The notes under the pieces are model-generated. The model was not told where the DNA came from, searched no databases, and was given only the letters and a program-made list of their open reading frames with translations. Both the position numbers and the translations under genes were made by a program. 64,000 bases of DNA, taken from assembly GCF_000620645.1 (NCBI RefSeq), contig NZ_KK211159.1, forward strand, positions 1-64,000, read 5' to 3'. Origin of the DNA: Nocardioides sp. URHA0032 (GTDB lineage: Bacteria; Actinomycetota; Actinomycetes; Propionibacteriales; Nocardioidaceae). Shown here in pieces: positions 16,252 to 24,448 of the stretch; within the stretch, counting starts at the first letter, position 1; each line of letters starts with the position of its first letter.

Positions 16252-17367
16252 TCATGTGTAGCCCAGCAGCTTGGCTGCGAGATCGGTCAGCACGTCGCTG
16301 GCCCCTCCTCCGATCGGCAGGATCCGGGCGTCGCGGTAGTGCCGCTCCACCTCGGTCCCGTGCATGTATCCCGTCCCGCCGTGCAGCTGGACGGCCTGGT
16401 CACAGACGTACGTCGCGCAGTCGACCGCGGTCTGCTTCGCCAGGCAGGCCTCGGCGACCACGTTCTCTCCCGCGACGTGGCGGCGGGCGACCTCGCGCGT
16501 GTAGGTGCGCGCGACCTCGACCTGCCTCCGCATCTCCACGAGCCGGTGCCGCACCACCTGCCGGCTGAGCAACGGCTTGCCGAAGGTCTCCCGGTCGCGG
16601 CAGTAGGTCGCCGTGAGCTCGAGCGAGCGTCCGGCGATGCCGTAGGCGTGCACCGCCAGCGCGAGCCGCTCGACGACGAACTGCTCGGCGATCTGGAGGA
16701 ACCCGGTGTCCTCCTCGCCGACCAGGTTCGTGACCGGCACCCGCGCGTCGACGTACGACAGCTCGGCGGTGTCGGAGCAGTGCCAGCCCATCTTCTGCAG
16801 CGAGCGGTCCACGGTGAAGCCGGACGTGCCCTTCTCGACGACGAGGAGGCTGACGCCCCCCGCCCCCGGACCACCGGTCCGCACGGCGGTCGTCACGAAG
16901 TCGGCGCGCACGCCGCTGGTGATGAACGTCTTGGACCCGTTGACGACGTACTCGTCACCGTCGCGTACGGCGGTGGTGCGGATGCCGCCCACGTCGGAGC
17001 CGCCGCCGGGCTCGGTGATCGCGAGCGCGCCGATCCTGTCGCCGGCCAGGGCCGGGCGGACGAACCGGTCGACGAGGTCGGCGTTGCCGGATGCGGCGAT
17101 GTGCGGGAGGGCGATGCCGCCGGTGAACAGCGCGGCCATCAGCCCGCTGCTGGCACCGGCCTCGAACATCCCCTCCTGGAGGTCGACCGTGTCGAGCAGG
17201 TCGCCGCCCTCGCCACCGACCGACTCCGGGAACGAGACGCCGAGGAGGCCCTGCTTCGCGGCAGCGGCGTGCAGCTCGCGCGGGACGGACCCGGCGTCCT
17301 CCCACTCCTGGAGGTGGTCGACGACCTCGCGGCGGGTGAACTCCGCGGCGACCTCGCGCAGGTTCAT
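16252..17367 (-). CDS. Acyl-CoA dehydrogenase (FadE13-like)
   Basis: A 371-residue acyl-CoA dehydrogenase. Motifs are LGVSFPESVGGEGGD, the FAD/substrate segment ALAITEPGGGSDVGGIRTTA, RETFGKPLLSRQVVRHRLVEM, and the C-terminal QLHGGTGYMHGTEVERHYRDAR. It is only moderately similar to the second dehydrogenase in this operon (11097-12257), so the two probably act on different intermediates. I use ATG 17367 (MNLREV), which overlaps the AtuA-like stop by 4 bases; a longer in-frame start at 17409 would run into that gene. Electron acceptor should be ETF. Confidence 0.92.
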   Translation of the reverse strand: MNLREVAAEFTRREVVDHLQEWEDAGSVPRELHAAAAKQGLLGVSFPESVGGEGGDLLDTVDLQEGMFEAGASSGLMAALFTGGIALPHIAASGNADLVDRFVRPALAGDRIGALAITEPGGGSDVGGIRTTAVRDGDEYVVNGSKTFITSGVRADFVTTAVRTGGPGAGGVSLLVVEKGTSGFTVDRSLQKMGWHCSDTAELSYVDARVPVTNLVGEEDTGFLQIAEQFVVERLALAVHAYGIAGRSLELTATYCRDRETFGKPLLSRQVVRHRLVEMRRQVEVARTYTREVARRHVAGENVVAEACLAKQTAVDCATYVCDQAVQLHGGTGYMHGTEVERHYRDARILPIGGGASDVLTDLAAKLLGYT

Positions 17368-19082
17368 GCCAGGTCCTCCTGGACGTGCACCATCCGCGAG
17401 CGGACCCACTCGCCGAGCCCCTTGGCCTGCGGGTCGAACCGCGTCGACGCGGCGACGCCGTCGCCGAGCAGCCCGCGGACCAGCACGTTCACCGCACCCA
17501 GGTTCGGCAGCAGGTAGACCTCGACGTCCAGGTCGGCCGCCTCGGGCACCAGCTCGCGCACCTTGCGCGGGGTGACGAGCTTCTGCAGCCAGGTCACGCG
17601 GTCGGCGTACTTGTCCGAGCCGTCGTGCGCCACCCAGAGGCCGAGGTTCGCGTCGCCGCCCTTGTCACCCGATCGCGCGTGCACGAACGTGCCCAGCGGC
17701 ATCCGGCGGGTGAGGGAGTCCGTGGGCGCCGGGTACGGCGAGGGCCGCCGGCCCTCGGCGTCGTCCACGGCGGCGAACTCCGTCGGGTCGGCGATCACCT
17801 CGCGCCGGCCGTCGGCGTGCACGACCGTGTGCGTGACGGCCGATCGGTCGACGTACGCGGGCCGGTAGACGCCGTACGGCGCAGGTTGCGCCGGCGGGCC
17901 GGTCATCGTGAAGCCGGGGTACGACGCCAGCGCGAGCTCGACGGCCGGGCCGGTGAAGGCCCGGCCGACCGGGTCGGGCGCGGCGTCGCGCACCGTGCAG
18001 CGCAGGAGGCAGGACGCGCCCTCCTCGGTGTCCGCGTCCGGCGCGGGCAGGGCGCCGAGCGTCCAGGTCACGTCGGCGGCGGTCAGGGACGGGCTGAGCT
18101 GCTCGCGCACCCAGTCGGCCTTGGCCTCGATGTCGAGGCCGGTCAGCACGAACTCCACGGTGTTGCGGAAGCCGCCCAGCTCGTTCACGCAGACCTTGAG
18201 CCGCTCGGGCGGCGCCTCGCCGCGCACCCCGCTGATCTCGACCCGGTCCGGCCCGACCTCGCGCAGCCGCACCGAGTCGAGGTGCGTGGTGACGTCCGGG
18301 TTGAGGTAACGGGTCGTCTGGATCTCGTACAGCAGCTGCGCGGTGACGGTGTCGATCGTGACCGCCCCGCCGGTGCCGGCGTGCTTGGTGATCACGCTCG
18401 ACCCGTCCGCGGCGATCTCGGCGAGGGGGAAGCCGAGCGACCTGGTGTGGTCCGGGAGGGACCGGAAGCCCGAGAAGTTGCCGCCGGTCGCCTGGGTGCC
18501 GCACTCGAGGACGTGCCCGGCGACGACGGCGCCGGCGAGCTCGTCGTACGACTTGGGTGTCCAGCCGTGGTGCGCGACCGCCGGCCCCACCACCAGCGAG
18601 GCGTCGGTGACGCGTCCGGTGACGACCACGTCGGCGCCCGCCGAGAGCGCGGCCGCGATGCCGAAGCCGCCGAGGTAGGCGTTCGCGGTGAGGGCGCCCT
18701 CGCCGATCCCGACCTCGGCGAGTCCGCGGACGTCGTCGCCCTCGACGTGGGCGACCTGCGGGTCGAGCCCCAGCCCGCGGGCGACCTCGCGGATCCGCTC
18801 CGCGAGACCCGCGGGGTTGAGGCCGCCGGCGTTGCTGACGATCCTCACTCCCTGCTCCAGCGCGAGCCCGAGGCAGTCCTCGAGCTGCCGGGCGAAGGTC
18901 TTCGCGTACCCGAGCGCCGGGTCCTTCATGGTGTCCCGGCCGAGGATCAGCATGGTCAGCTCGGCGAGGTAGTCGCCGGTCAGGTAGTCCAGGCCCTGCC
19001 CGTCCTCCTGGCGGCCCTCCAGCATCTCCCGCATCGCGGAGAGCCGGTCACCGTAGAAGCCCGAGCAGTTGCCGATCCTCAT
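17364..19082 (-). CDS. AtuA-like (DUF1446) acyclic terpene utilisation family protein
   Basis: A 572-residue protein of the AtuA/DUF1446 family. It starts RIGNCSGFYGDRLSAMREM and contains VRIVSNAGGLNP, AGADVVVTGRVTDASLVVGP and, near the end, HARSGDKGGDANLGLWV, all characteristic. The C-terminal 110 residues correspond to a separate domain (sometimes encoded alone) ending near RGLLGDGVA. AtuA was named from the Pseudomonas citronellol/geranyl-CoA pathway, but its reaction is unknown. Here it is co-encoded, with 4-base overlaps on both sides, with a carboxylase and two dehydrogenases, as in terpene and branched-chain acyl-CoA clusters. Confidence 0.9.
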   Translation of the reverse strand: MRIGNCSGFYGDRLSAMREMLEGRQEDGQGLDYLTGDYLAELTMLILGRDTMKDPALGYAKTFARQLEDCLGLALEQGVRIVSNAGGLNPAGLAERIREVARGLGLDPQVAHVEGDDVRGLAEVGIGEGALTANAYLGGFGIAAALSAGADVVVTGRVTDASLVVGPAVAHHGWTPKSYDELAGAVVAGHVLECGTQATGGNFSGFRSLPDHTRSLGFPLAEIAADGSSVITKHAGTGGAVTIDTVTAQLLYEIQTTRYLNPDVTTHLDSVRLREVGPDRVEISGVRGEAPPERLKVCVNELGGFRNTVEFVLTGLDIEAKADWVREQLSPSLTAADVTWTLGALPAPDADTEEGASCLLRCTVRDAAPDPVGRAFTGPAVELALASYPGFTMTGPPAQPAPYGVYRPAYVDRSAVTHTVVHADGRREVIADPTEFAAVDDAEGRRPSPYPAPTDSLTRRMPLGTFVHARSGDKGGDANLGLWVAHDGSDKYADRVTWLQKLVTPRKVRELVPEAADLDVEVYLLPNLGAVNVLVRGLLGDGVAASTRFDPQAKGLGEWVRSRMVHVQEDLA

Positions 19083-19861
19083 CGCCTCTGCCGCCCGTCA
19101 CCCGCGGGACCGGCGAACGCCTGGGCGATCGCCAGCCACTGCTCCGCGTCCGCGCCGACGGCGACCAGGTCGGTGTCGTCGCGGTGCACGCGCTGGGTGA
19201 CCAGCAGGCAGAAGTCGTAGGCGGGGCCGCGCACCGACTGTGCCGCGTCCTCCGGCCCCCAGGCCCACAGCTCGCCTGAGGGCGCGGTCAGCTCGACGCG
19301 GAACTCCTCGGCCGGCGCCTCCAGTCCGTGCACCGAGAAGGCGAAGTCCCGCGTGCGTACGCCGAGGTGGGTGACGTGGCGGATCCGGTCGGTGAGCTCG
19401 GGGACGACCTCGAGGGCGTCGTACACGTCCAGCGCGTGCGCCCACGTCTCCATGAACCGCGCCGTGGCCATCGAGGCCGGGGACATCGGTGGGCCGAACC
19501 ACGGCATCTTCTGGCCGACGGGGAACTCGCGCAGCGCCCGCGGTAGCGCCTCCCGGGCCGCGCCCCAGCGGCCGAGCAGCGCCTCGGGCCGCAAGCGCGC
19601 GACCTCGTGCGCCTGCTGGTCCACGAACCCCGTCGGGTCCTCCAGCGCACGCAGCACCAGCGCGTCCCACGCGTCCTGGTCGGTCGCCGCGATCACCGCG
19701 ACCTCGTCGGTCCACAGCAGGTGGGCGACCTGGGTGGCGACCGACCAGCCGGTGGCCGGCGTCGGCGTGTCCCAGCCGTCGTCGTCGAGACCGACCACGA
19801 CGTTCCAGAGCCGGTCGCTCTCCGCCTCGAGGTCGTCGAGCAGCTCGTCCAGAAGGGTCAT
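19079..19861 (-). CDS. TIGR03084 family metal-binding protein (DinB/MDMPI fold)
   Basis: A 260-residue protein of the mycothiol-dependent maleylpyruvate isomerase-like superfamily. The N-terminus LLDELLDDLEAESDRLWNVV and WDTPTPATGWSVATQVAHLLW give the four-helix DinB-like domain with the metal-binding histidine in AHLLW; a second histidine pair lies in FMETWAHALDVYDAL. The C-terminal part (about 160-260) is an SCP2-like extension. Members of TIGR03084 are typically encoded beside AtuA-like and acyl-CoA genes in actinobacteria, as here. The exact reaction is unknown; a thiol-transfer or isomerase step is an inference from the fold. Overlaps both neighbours by 4 bases. Confidence 0.85.
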   Translation of the reverse strand: MTLLDELLDDLEAESDRLWNVVVGLDDDGWDTPTPATGWSVATQVAHLLWTDEVAVIAATDQDAWDALVLRALEDPTGFVDQQAHEVARLRPEALLGRWGAAREALPRALREFPVGQKMPWFGPPMSPASMATARFMETWAHALDVYDALEVVPELTDRIRHVTHLGVRTRDFAFSVHGLEAPAEEFRVELTAPSGELWAWGPEDAAQSVRGPAYDFCLLVTQRVHRDDTDLVAVGADAEQWLAIAQAFAGPAGDGRQRR

Positions 19862-20463
19862 CGCAGCTCCTGCTCCAGGACGTCGGCCCAGCGGTCGAGG
19901 ATCCGGCCGCGGCGTCGTGCGTCGTCGGTGATGGTGTTCGCGAGGCCGAGGCCGCGGACCAGGTCGAGGGTCGCCTGCACCAGCTCGCGGGTGCCGGCCA
20001 CGGACTCGTCGGCCCCGAGCAGCTCGACGGTGAGCCGGTGCGTCTCCCGGCCGACCCGCTGCTCGAGCGGAGCGACGGCGGCGAGCAGGGCCTCGTCGGT
20101 GCGGGCGGCGACCCAGAGCTCGAGCGCGGCGGTGAAGACCGGTGAGGTGAAGTGGTCCGCGAGCACCTGCAGGACCGCGCGGGTGTGGCGCGGTCCCTCC
20201 GGCACGGCCGCGGCCGCCGCGGCGAGCTCCAGACCGCGCTTCTCGGTGAGGTGCTCGACGGCCGCCACGACCAGGTCGTTCTTGGTCGGGAAGTGGTGCA
20301 GCTGCGCGCCCCTGCTGACGCCGGCCCGCTCGGAGACCAGCGTCGTCGACGTGCCGGCGAAGCCGCGCTCGACCAGGCAGTCCACGGTCGCCTCGAGCAG
20401 CCGCGCCCGCATCACCCGGGTGCGCTCCTCCTGGGGGACGCGCGTCGTCCCGGCGGTGGTCAC
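19858..20463 (-). CDS. TetR-family repressor heading the acyl-CoA operon
   Basis: A 201-residue TetR regulator. The helix-turn-helix spans about residues 18-62 with RARLLEATVDCLVERGFAG, STTLVSERAGVSRGAQLHHF and PTKNDLV; the rest is a helical ligand-binding domain. As the first gene of the operon, directly downstream of a perfect 11-bp-arm palindrome at 20488-20513, it very likely represses its own operon. The inducer is probably a pathway acyl-CoA, by analogy with other TetR regulators of catabolic operons; that is inference. It overlaps the TIGR03084 start by 4 bases. Confidence 0.9.
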   Translation of the reverse strand: MTTAGTTRVPQEERTRVMRARLLEATVDCLVERGFAGTSTTLVSERAGVSRGAQLHHFPTKNDLVVAAVEHLTEKRGLELAAAAAAVPEGPRHTRAVLQVLADHFTSPVFTAALELWVAARTDEALLAAVAPLEQRVGRETHRLTVELLGADESVAGTRELVQATLDLVRGLGLANTITDDARRRGRILDRWADVLEQELR

Positions 20464-20487
20464 GCGGCCAGCATGGCGCGATCACCA

Positions 20488-20513
20488 ACAAACAGTCAAG
20501 ACTGACTGTTTGT
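20488..20513. promoter_or_regulatory. Operator palindrome of the TetR/acyl-CoA operon
   Basis: Perfect inverted repeat ACAAACAGTCA (20488-20498) and TGACTGTTTGT (20503-20513) with a 4-base spacer, ending 24 bases before the TetR ATG at 20463. It is notably AT-richer than its surroundings and its size fits a TetR dimer pair. Its right edge touches the stop codon of the FtsX permease gene. Confidence 0.8.
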
Positions 20514-23107
20514 CATTCGAGCCGCGCGACCATCGGCAGCCGCGACCGGGTGCTCAGCCCGACGATCAGCGCGGTCACCAGCGGCAGCCCGACGACCAGG
20601 CCGAGGATCATCAGCCACGGGACGTCGAGGAACGGGCCGGTGTCGGAGTACGCCGGCGCCGTCAGCGGCACCGTGATCGCGAGGCCGGGGATGAACCCCA
20701 CCACCGCACCGAGCACGGCGCCGACGAAGCCGACCACCAGCGCGTACGACGCCGCGACCCCGCGCCGGCGGCGCGGGGAGGCGCCGACTGCGGAGAGCGT
20801 CGCGAGGTCCGGCCGGGCGTCCGAGAGCGCGAGGAACGTCGCCGTCAGCGTGCCGCCGAGCATCAGCACCGCGCCGAGCCCCGCGAGCACCAGCTGCACG
20901 ATCTTCGTGCCCTGGTCGGCCTGGTAGCCGCGCTCGACGTAGAACCCGGCGTTCCGGCTGACCGCCGAGATCGCCTCGGAGAGGTTCTCCTGCTGGGTCG
21001 CCGAGATGTCGGTCCCGGTGACGGCGAGGGCCCCGGTGGACGTCTCCGCGCCGAGGCGCTCGGCGACCGCGGGCGGCACGATCGCGGCGAGCGGCGGGTA
21101 GGAGCCCGCGGTGAAGCGGACGTAGGCGGCCGGCACGGTCACCCGCTCGTGCCCCCGCCGCACCACCGCCGTCTCGTCGTCGACCCGGTCGTCGGTGAAG
21201 GCCACGACACCGCCGCGCGCGAGAACCTCGTCGGCTCTCGCGCGGTCCGCGGCAGACACCCCGGGGACCACCGACGGGACCGCCCCGGCCACGAGGATCG
21301 AGGAGCCGAAGTTCTCCGTCATGGTCTCCAGGAGCGGACCGCGGTGGTGCGGCGCCGTGATCTGGACCGAGCTGCCCCGCCCGGCCGCGGCGAGCACGAG
21401 CTCGACGTCCGCGTCCGGGACCTCGCGCCGCACCGCATCCTCGATCTCGTCCCACTTCGCGGGCTTCAGGCCGTACCCCGTCACCGCGGCCTGCCCCATC
21501 GCGAGCGTCGGCGTGTACGTGCCGCGGTTCTCCGCCTCGTCGCTGGTGACCGCGATGCCGAGCGCGACCACGCCCGCGACGGTGGCCGCGACCGCGGCGA
21601 CCGCGGGCACGGTGCGCGTCCGGTGCCGGGCGGCGTCCCGCGCGGCGTACCGCGGCGACAGCGGCAGCCGGCCGGCCAGCCGCGCCACGCCGATCACGAC
21701 GACGGGCACGATGAAGAGCATCCCCAGCACGGCCAGGATCGCGGCGCCGGCGATGAGGAACGCACCGGTGTCGCCCGAGGTCGTGCCGAACACCGCCATC
21801 GCGACGGCGCCGCCGATGAGGAGGACGCCCGCGATCGGCGAGCGCGCCGACGGGGGCCGATCGGCTCGCCGGCCGGCGAGCACCGCCACGACGTCCTGGC
21901 GCGAGGCGATGACGGCTGGGACGACGGCCGCCAGCACCGCACTGGCCAGGCCGAACGCGGCGACGCCGAGCAGGTGCGGCCACGGCACGTCGAACGGGCC
22001 GAACCAGGTGCTCGACCACCGCTGCACGACGGGCACGAGCAGCCACCCGGCACCGATCCCGAGGATCACGCCCAGCACCGCGGCGGCGCCCCCCAGGACG
22101 ACCCCGCCCGCGAGCACGACCCGCCGGGTCTGGGCCGGGGTGCCGCCGGAGGCGGCCATCAGCGCCAGGCTCCGCGACTGGCGCCGGGCGCTGACCGCGA
22201 ATGCCGGACCGGCGAGCAGCACCACCTCGAGCAGCGCCATCACCACGACGAGCGCGACGGCCGCGATGACCGCGTTGTCGCTCCCGGAGCTCCACGACCG
22301 GATCTCCGCGGGGACCTCCGAGGCGGGCGGAGGATCCTCGATGACCGCACGGGACAGCACGGTCGCCCCCATCGCGTTGAGGTCCTTGACCGTCTCCCAG
22401 GAGACCGGTCCACCAGCGGCCAGCCAGGTCGGACCGCCGGCATACGCGGCCGAGACGCCGAGGCTGCCGACCGGGCCGGCGACGTAGGGGTAGGTGCGCA
22501 GTTCGGGCGACTCTGCAACGCCCACGATCACCGGCGACGGCGCGTCCTTGCCGCGGATGTCGAGCCGGTCCGCGACGGCGTACCCCTTGTCCAGGAGGGC
22601 CCGGTTCACCACCACCTCGCCGGCGTCCTGCGGGAGCCGGCCGGAGGTGAGGTCGACCAGGCCGGCGGCGACCGGGTCGCGCAGGTCGACCTCGACCGAG
22701 TCCGCCGACGCGTAGCCCTTGTCGGTGCGGACGTCGACGCCGCCGGTGCGCTCCACGACCAGTCGTGCGCCGCCGAGCGCGGCCGAGATGTCCGCCGCGG
22801 CGGGCGGCTCCTGCTTCCGCCCGTCGGAGGTGTTGCCGTCGTACGGGTCGAAGGCCTGGATCATCGGCCGTCCCTCCGCGGGCACGACGACCTGAGCAGC
22901 CGCCGACCCGAGCCGGCGGTCGAGCCCCTCGACACTGCTGACCGACTGGGTCTGGATCAGCACGTCGGCCGCCGTCACCGCGAGCACGGGCAGCGCGATC
23001 ATCACCAGCACCAGGACCGACCGGCCGCGGGCGCGCAGCGCCTCCCGTGCCGCGATCCGCAGCGCGAGTCGCCAGGAGGTGACCCGGCCGGCTCCCGGTC
23101 GGCTCAT
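20513..23107 (-). CDS. ABC transporter permease, FtsX/MacB type
   Basis: An 864-residue membrane protein with two FtsX domains. A first transmembrane helix (about residues 25-48, LVLVMIALPVLAVTAADVLI) leads into a large extracytoplasmic domain to about 225, then clusters of helices flank a second extracytoplasmic domain (about 500-710), and three helices close the protein. This is the layout of permeases that use ATP for mechanical work or lipid/peptide export rather than import. It starts at ATG 23107, overlapping the ATPase stop by 4 bases. With the PadR gene it forms a three-gene operon typical of drug or peptide stress responses. Substrate unknown. Confidence 0.9.
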   Translation of the reverse strand: MSRPGAGRVTSWRLALRIAAREALRARGRSVLVLVMIALPVLAVTAADVLIQTQSVSSVEGLDRRLGSAAAQVVVPAEGRPMIQAFDPYDGNTSDGRKQEPPAAADISAALGGARLVVERTGGVDVRTDKGYASADSVEVDLRDPVAAGLVDLTSGRLPQDAGEVVVNRALLDKGYAVADRLDIRGKDAPSPVIVGVAESPELRTYPYVAGPVGSLGVSAAYAGGPTWLAAGGPVSWETVKDLNAMGATVLSRAVIEDPPPASEVPAEIRSWSSGSDNAVIAAVALVVVMALLEVVLLAGPAFAVSARRQSRSLALMAASGGTPAQTRRVVLAGGVVLGGAAAVLGVILGIGAGWLLVPVVQRWSSTWFGPFDVPWPHLLGVAAFGLASAVLAAVVPAVIASRQDVVAVLAGRRADRPPSARSPIAGVLLIGGAVAMAVFGTTSGDTGAFLIAGAAILAVLGMLFIVPVVVIGVARLAGRLPLSPRYAARDAARHRTRTVPAVAAVAATVAGVVALGIAVTSDEAENRGTYTPTLAMGQAAVTGYGLKPAKWDEIEDAVRREVPDADVELVLAAAGRGSSVQITAPHHRGPLLETMTENFGSSILVAGAVPSVVPGVSAADRARADEVLARGGVVAFTDDRVDDETAVVRRGHERVTVPAAYVRFTAGSYPPLAAIVPPAVAERLGAETSTGALAVTGTDISATQQENLSEAISAVSRNAGFYVERGYQADQGTKIVQLVLAGLGAVLMLGGTLTATFLALSDARPDLATLSAVGASPRRRRGVAASYALVVGFVGAVLGAVVGFIPGLAITVPLTAPAYSDTGPFLDVPWLMILGLVVGLPLVTALIVGLSTRSRLPMVARLE

Positions 23108-23826
23108 CGGGTGACGCCCGACTCGAGCAGCCCCTCGGCAGCGTCGGTGCCGGTCTCGTCGATCACCACTCCGTCGCGCAGGAACACCACCCGGTCGGCC
23201 CAAGCGGCGTGCCGCGCCTCGTGCGTGACGAGGACGCCGGCGGCGCCCGCGTCGCAGCGCACCCGGAGCAGGCGCAGGATGTCCTCGCCGGTCTCGCTGT
23301 CGAGCGCCCCCGTGGGCTCGTCCGCGAGGATCAGGCGGCGGTCCCCCACGACCGCCCGCGCGATCGCGACGCGCTGCTGCTGGCCACCGGACATGTGGTC
23401 GGGGAACCGGTCGGCGAGGTCGCCGATGCCGACCTCGTCGAGGGCCGTCCGCGCCGCCGCGCGAGCCGTGCGGGTGCGGACGCCGTCGAGTTCCAGCGGG
23501 AGCGCGACGTTCTCCACCGCCGTCAGCGCGGGGATCAGGTTGAAGTCCTGGAAGACGTAGCCGATGGAGGTACGCCGCATCCGGGCGCGGCCGCCGTTCC
23601 CCAGGGTGGCCAGGTCGACACCCTCGACGGAGACCGTGCCGGAGGTCGGTGCGTCCAGGCCGCCGGCCAGCGTGAGCAGCGTCGACTTGCCGGACCCGGA
23701 CGGGCCCATGACCGCGACCAGCTCGCCGGCGGACGCGCGGAAGGAGACGTCGCGCAGGGCGCGCACCTCGGTGGCGCCCTCGCCGTGCACGCGGGTGACG
23801 ACGTTGAGGTGCAGCACCGAGCTCAT
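23104..23826 (-). CDS. ABC transporter ATP-binding protein, MacB/LolD type
   Basis: A 240-residue ATPase with all motifs: Walker A MGPSGSGKSTLL (about residues 39-50), Q-loop FQDFNL, signature MSGGQQQRVAIARA, Walker B RLILADEPTGALD and the switch histidine in LVTHEARHAAWADR. The sequence type pairs with FtsX-like permeases. Start ATG 23826 (MSSVLHLNVV) overlaps the PadR stop by 4 bases; an in-frame extension upstream is not conserved-looking. It energises the permease encoded next. Confidence 0.93.
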   Translation of the reverse strand: MSSVLHLNVVTRVHGEGATEVRALRDVSFRASAGELVAVMGPSGSGKSTLLTLAGGLDAPTSGTVSVEGVDLATLGNGGRARMRRTSIGYVFQDFNLIPALTAVENVALPLELDGVRTRTARAAARTALDEVGIGDLADRFPDHMSGGQQQRVAIARAVVGDRRLILADEPTGALDSETGEDILRLLRVRCDAGAAGVLVTHEARHAAWADRVVFLRDGVVIDETGTDAAEGLLESGVTR

Positions 23827-24383
23827 CGGGCCACCTCCGGTGCGTCGACGGGAGCCGGGACGGCCGGCTTCTCGAGCGCGGCGCGCCGCAGCCGGGCCTC
23901 GCAGTGATCGAGCCAGCGGATCTCCGCCTCGGCCGCGAACACGAGCGAGTCGAGCACCAGCCCCCACGCCAGGTCGTTGCCCCCGTCGCGCTTGAGCCGG
24001 GTGTAGTCCTGCAGGGCGGCCATGGTCGCGGAGCGCTGCTGCTGGATCACGCTGCCGACGTCGACGCCGGGCATCGTGACGGCGAGGGCGAGCTTGATCG
24101 CCAGCTCGTCGCGGGGCGGCTGGGTGCGCGGCACCGGGGTGGTGAACCAGGCCGCGACCTCCTCACGCCCGGCTGCGGTGACCCGGTAGATGACGTGGCC
24201 CTCGCCGTCCGCGCCGTCGGCCTCGACGAGGCCGTCGCGCTCGAGCCGGGTCAGGGTCGTGTAGACCTGCCCGACGTTGAGGGGCCAGGTCGACCCGGTG
24301 CGCTGCTCGAACTCCGCGCGCAGCTGGTAACCGTATCGCGGGCCCTGCTCGAGGAGGGCCAGGAGTGCCTGTTTCACCGACAT
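23823..24383 (-). CDS. PadR-family transcriptional regulator
   Basis: A 186-residue regulator. The winged helix occupies residues 1-85: VKQALLALLEQGPRYGYQLR, NVGQVYTTLTRLERDGLVE and YRVTAAGREEVAAWF; the C-terminal helices form the Vir_act_alpha_C dimerisation region. As first gene of a PadR-ATPase-FtsX operon it probably represses the transporter, in the manner of LmrR-type systems where the exported drug is the inducer. A palindrome overlaps its start codon at 24382-24405, consistent with autorepression. Confidence 0.9.
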   Translation of the reverse strand: MSVKQALLALLEQGPRYGYQLRAEFEQRTGSTWPLNVGQVYTTLTRLERDGLVEADGADGEGHVIYRVTAAGREEVAAWFTTPVPRTQPPRDELAIKLALAVTMPGVDVGSVIQQQRSATMAALQDYTRLKRDGGNDLAWGLVLDSLVFAAEAEIRWLDHCEARLRRAALEKPAVPAPVDAPEVAR

Positions 24384-24405
24384 ACCGAGTATGTATACCC
24401 GGTAT
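24382..24405. promoter_or_regulatory. Probable PadR operator
   Basis: Imperfect 24-bp palindrome with outer arms ATACCG (24382-24387) and CGGTAT (24400-24405) and inner GTAT/ATAC halves, strikingly AT-rich for this genome. It covers the padR start codon (24383-24381, minus strand) and lies in the divergent region facing the peptidase gene, so it could control both directions. Confidence 0.65.
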
Positions 24406-24448
24406 GCACCGCGCTGGCAAGATGGTGCTGGAGGGCAGAATCGGTCCG

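Noticed and set aside
19607..23560. About 1,300-codon plus-strand open frame over the TetR and ABC genes
   Set aside because: No recognisable domain, biased composition, and complete conflict with well-supported minus-strand genes.
20513..24383. Bacteriocin export locus
   Set aside because: PadR-ABC-FtsX fits a generic inducible exporter; no precursor peptide or maturation gene is nearby.
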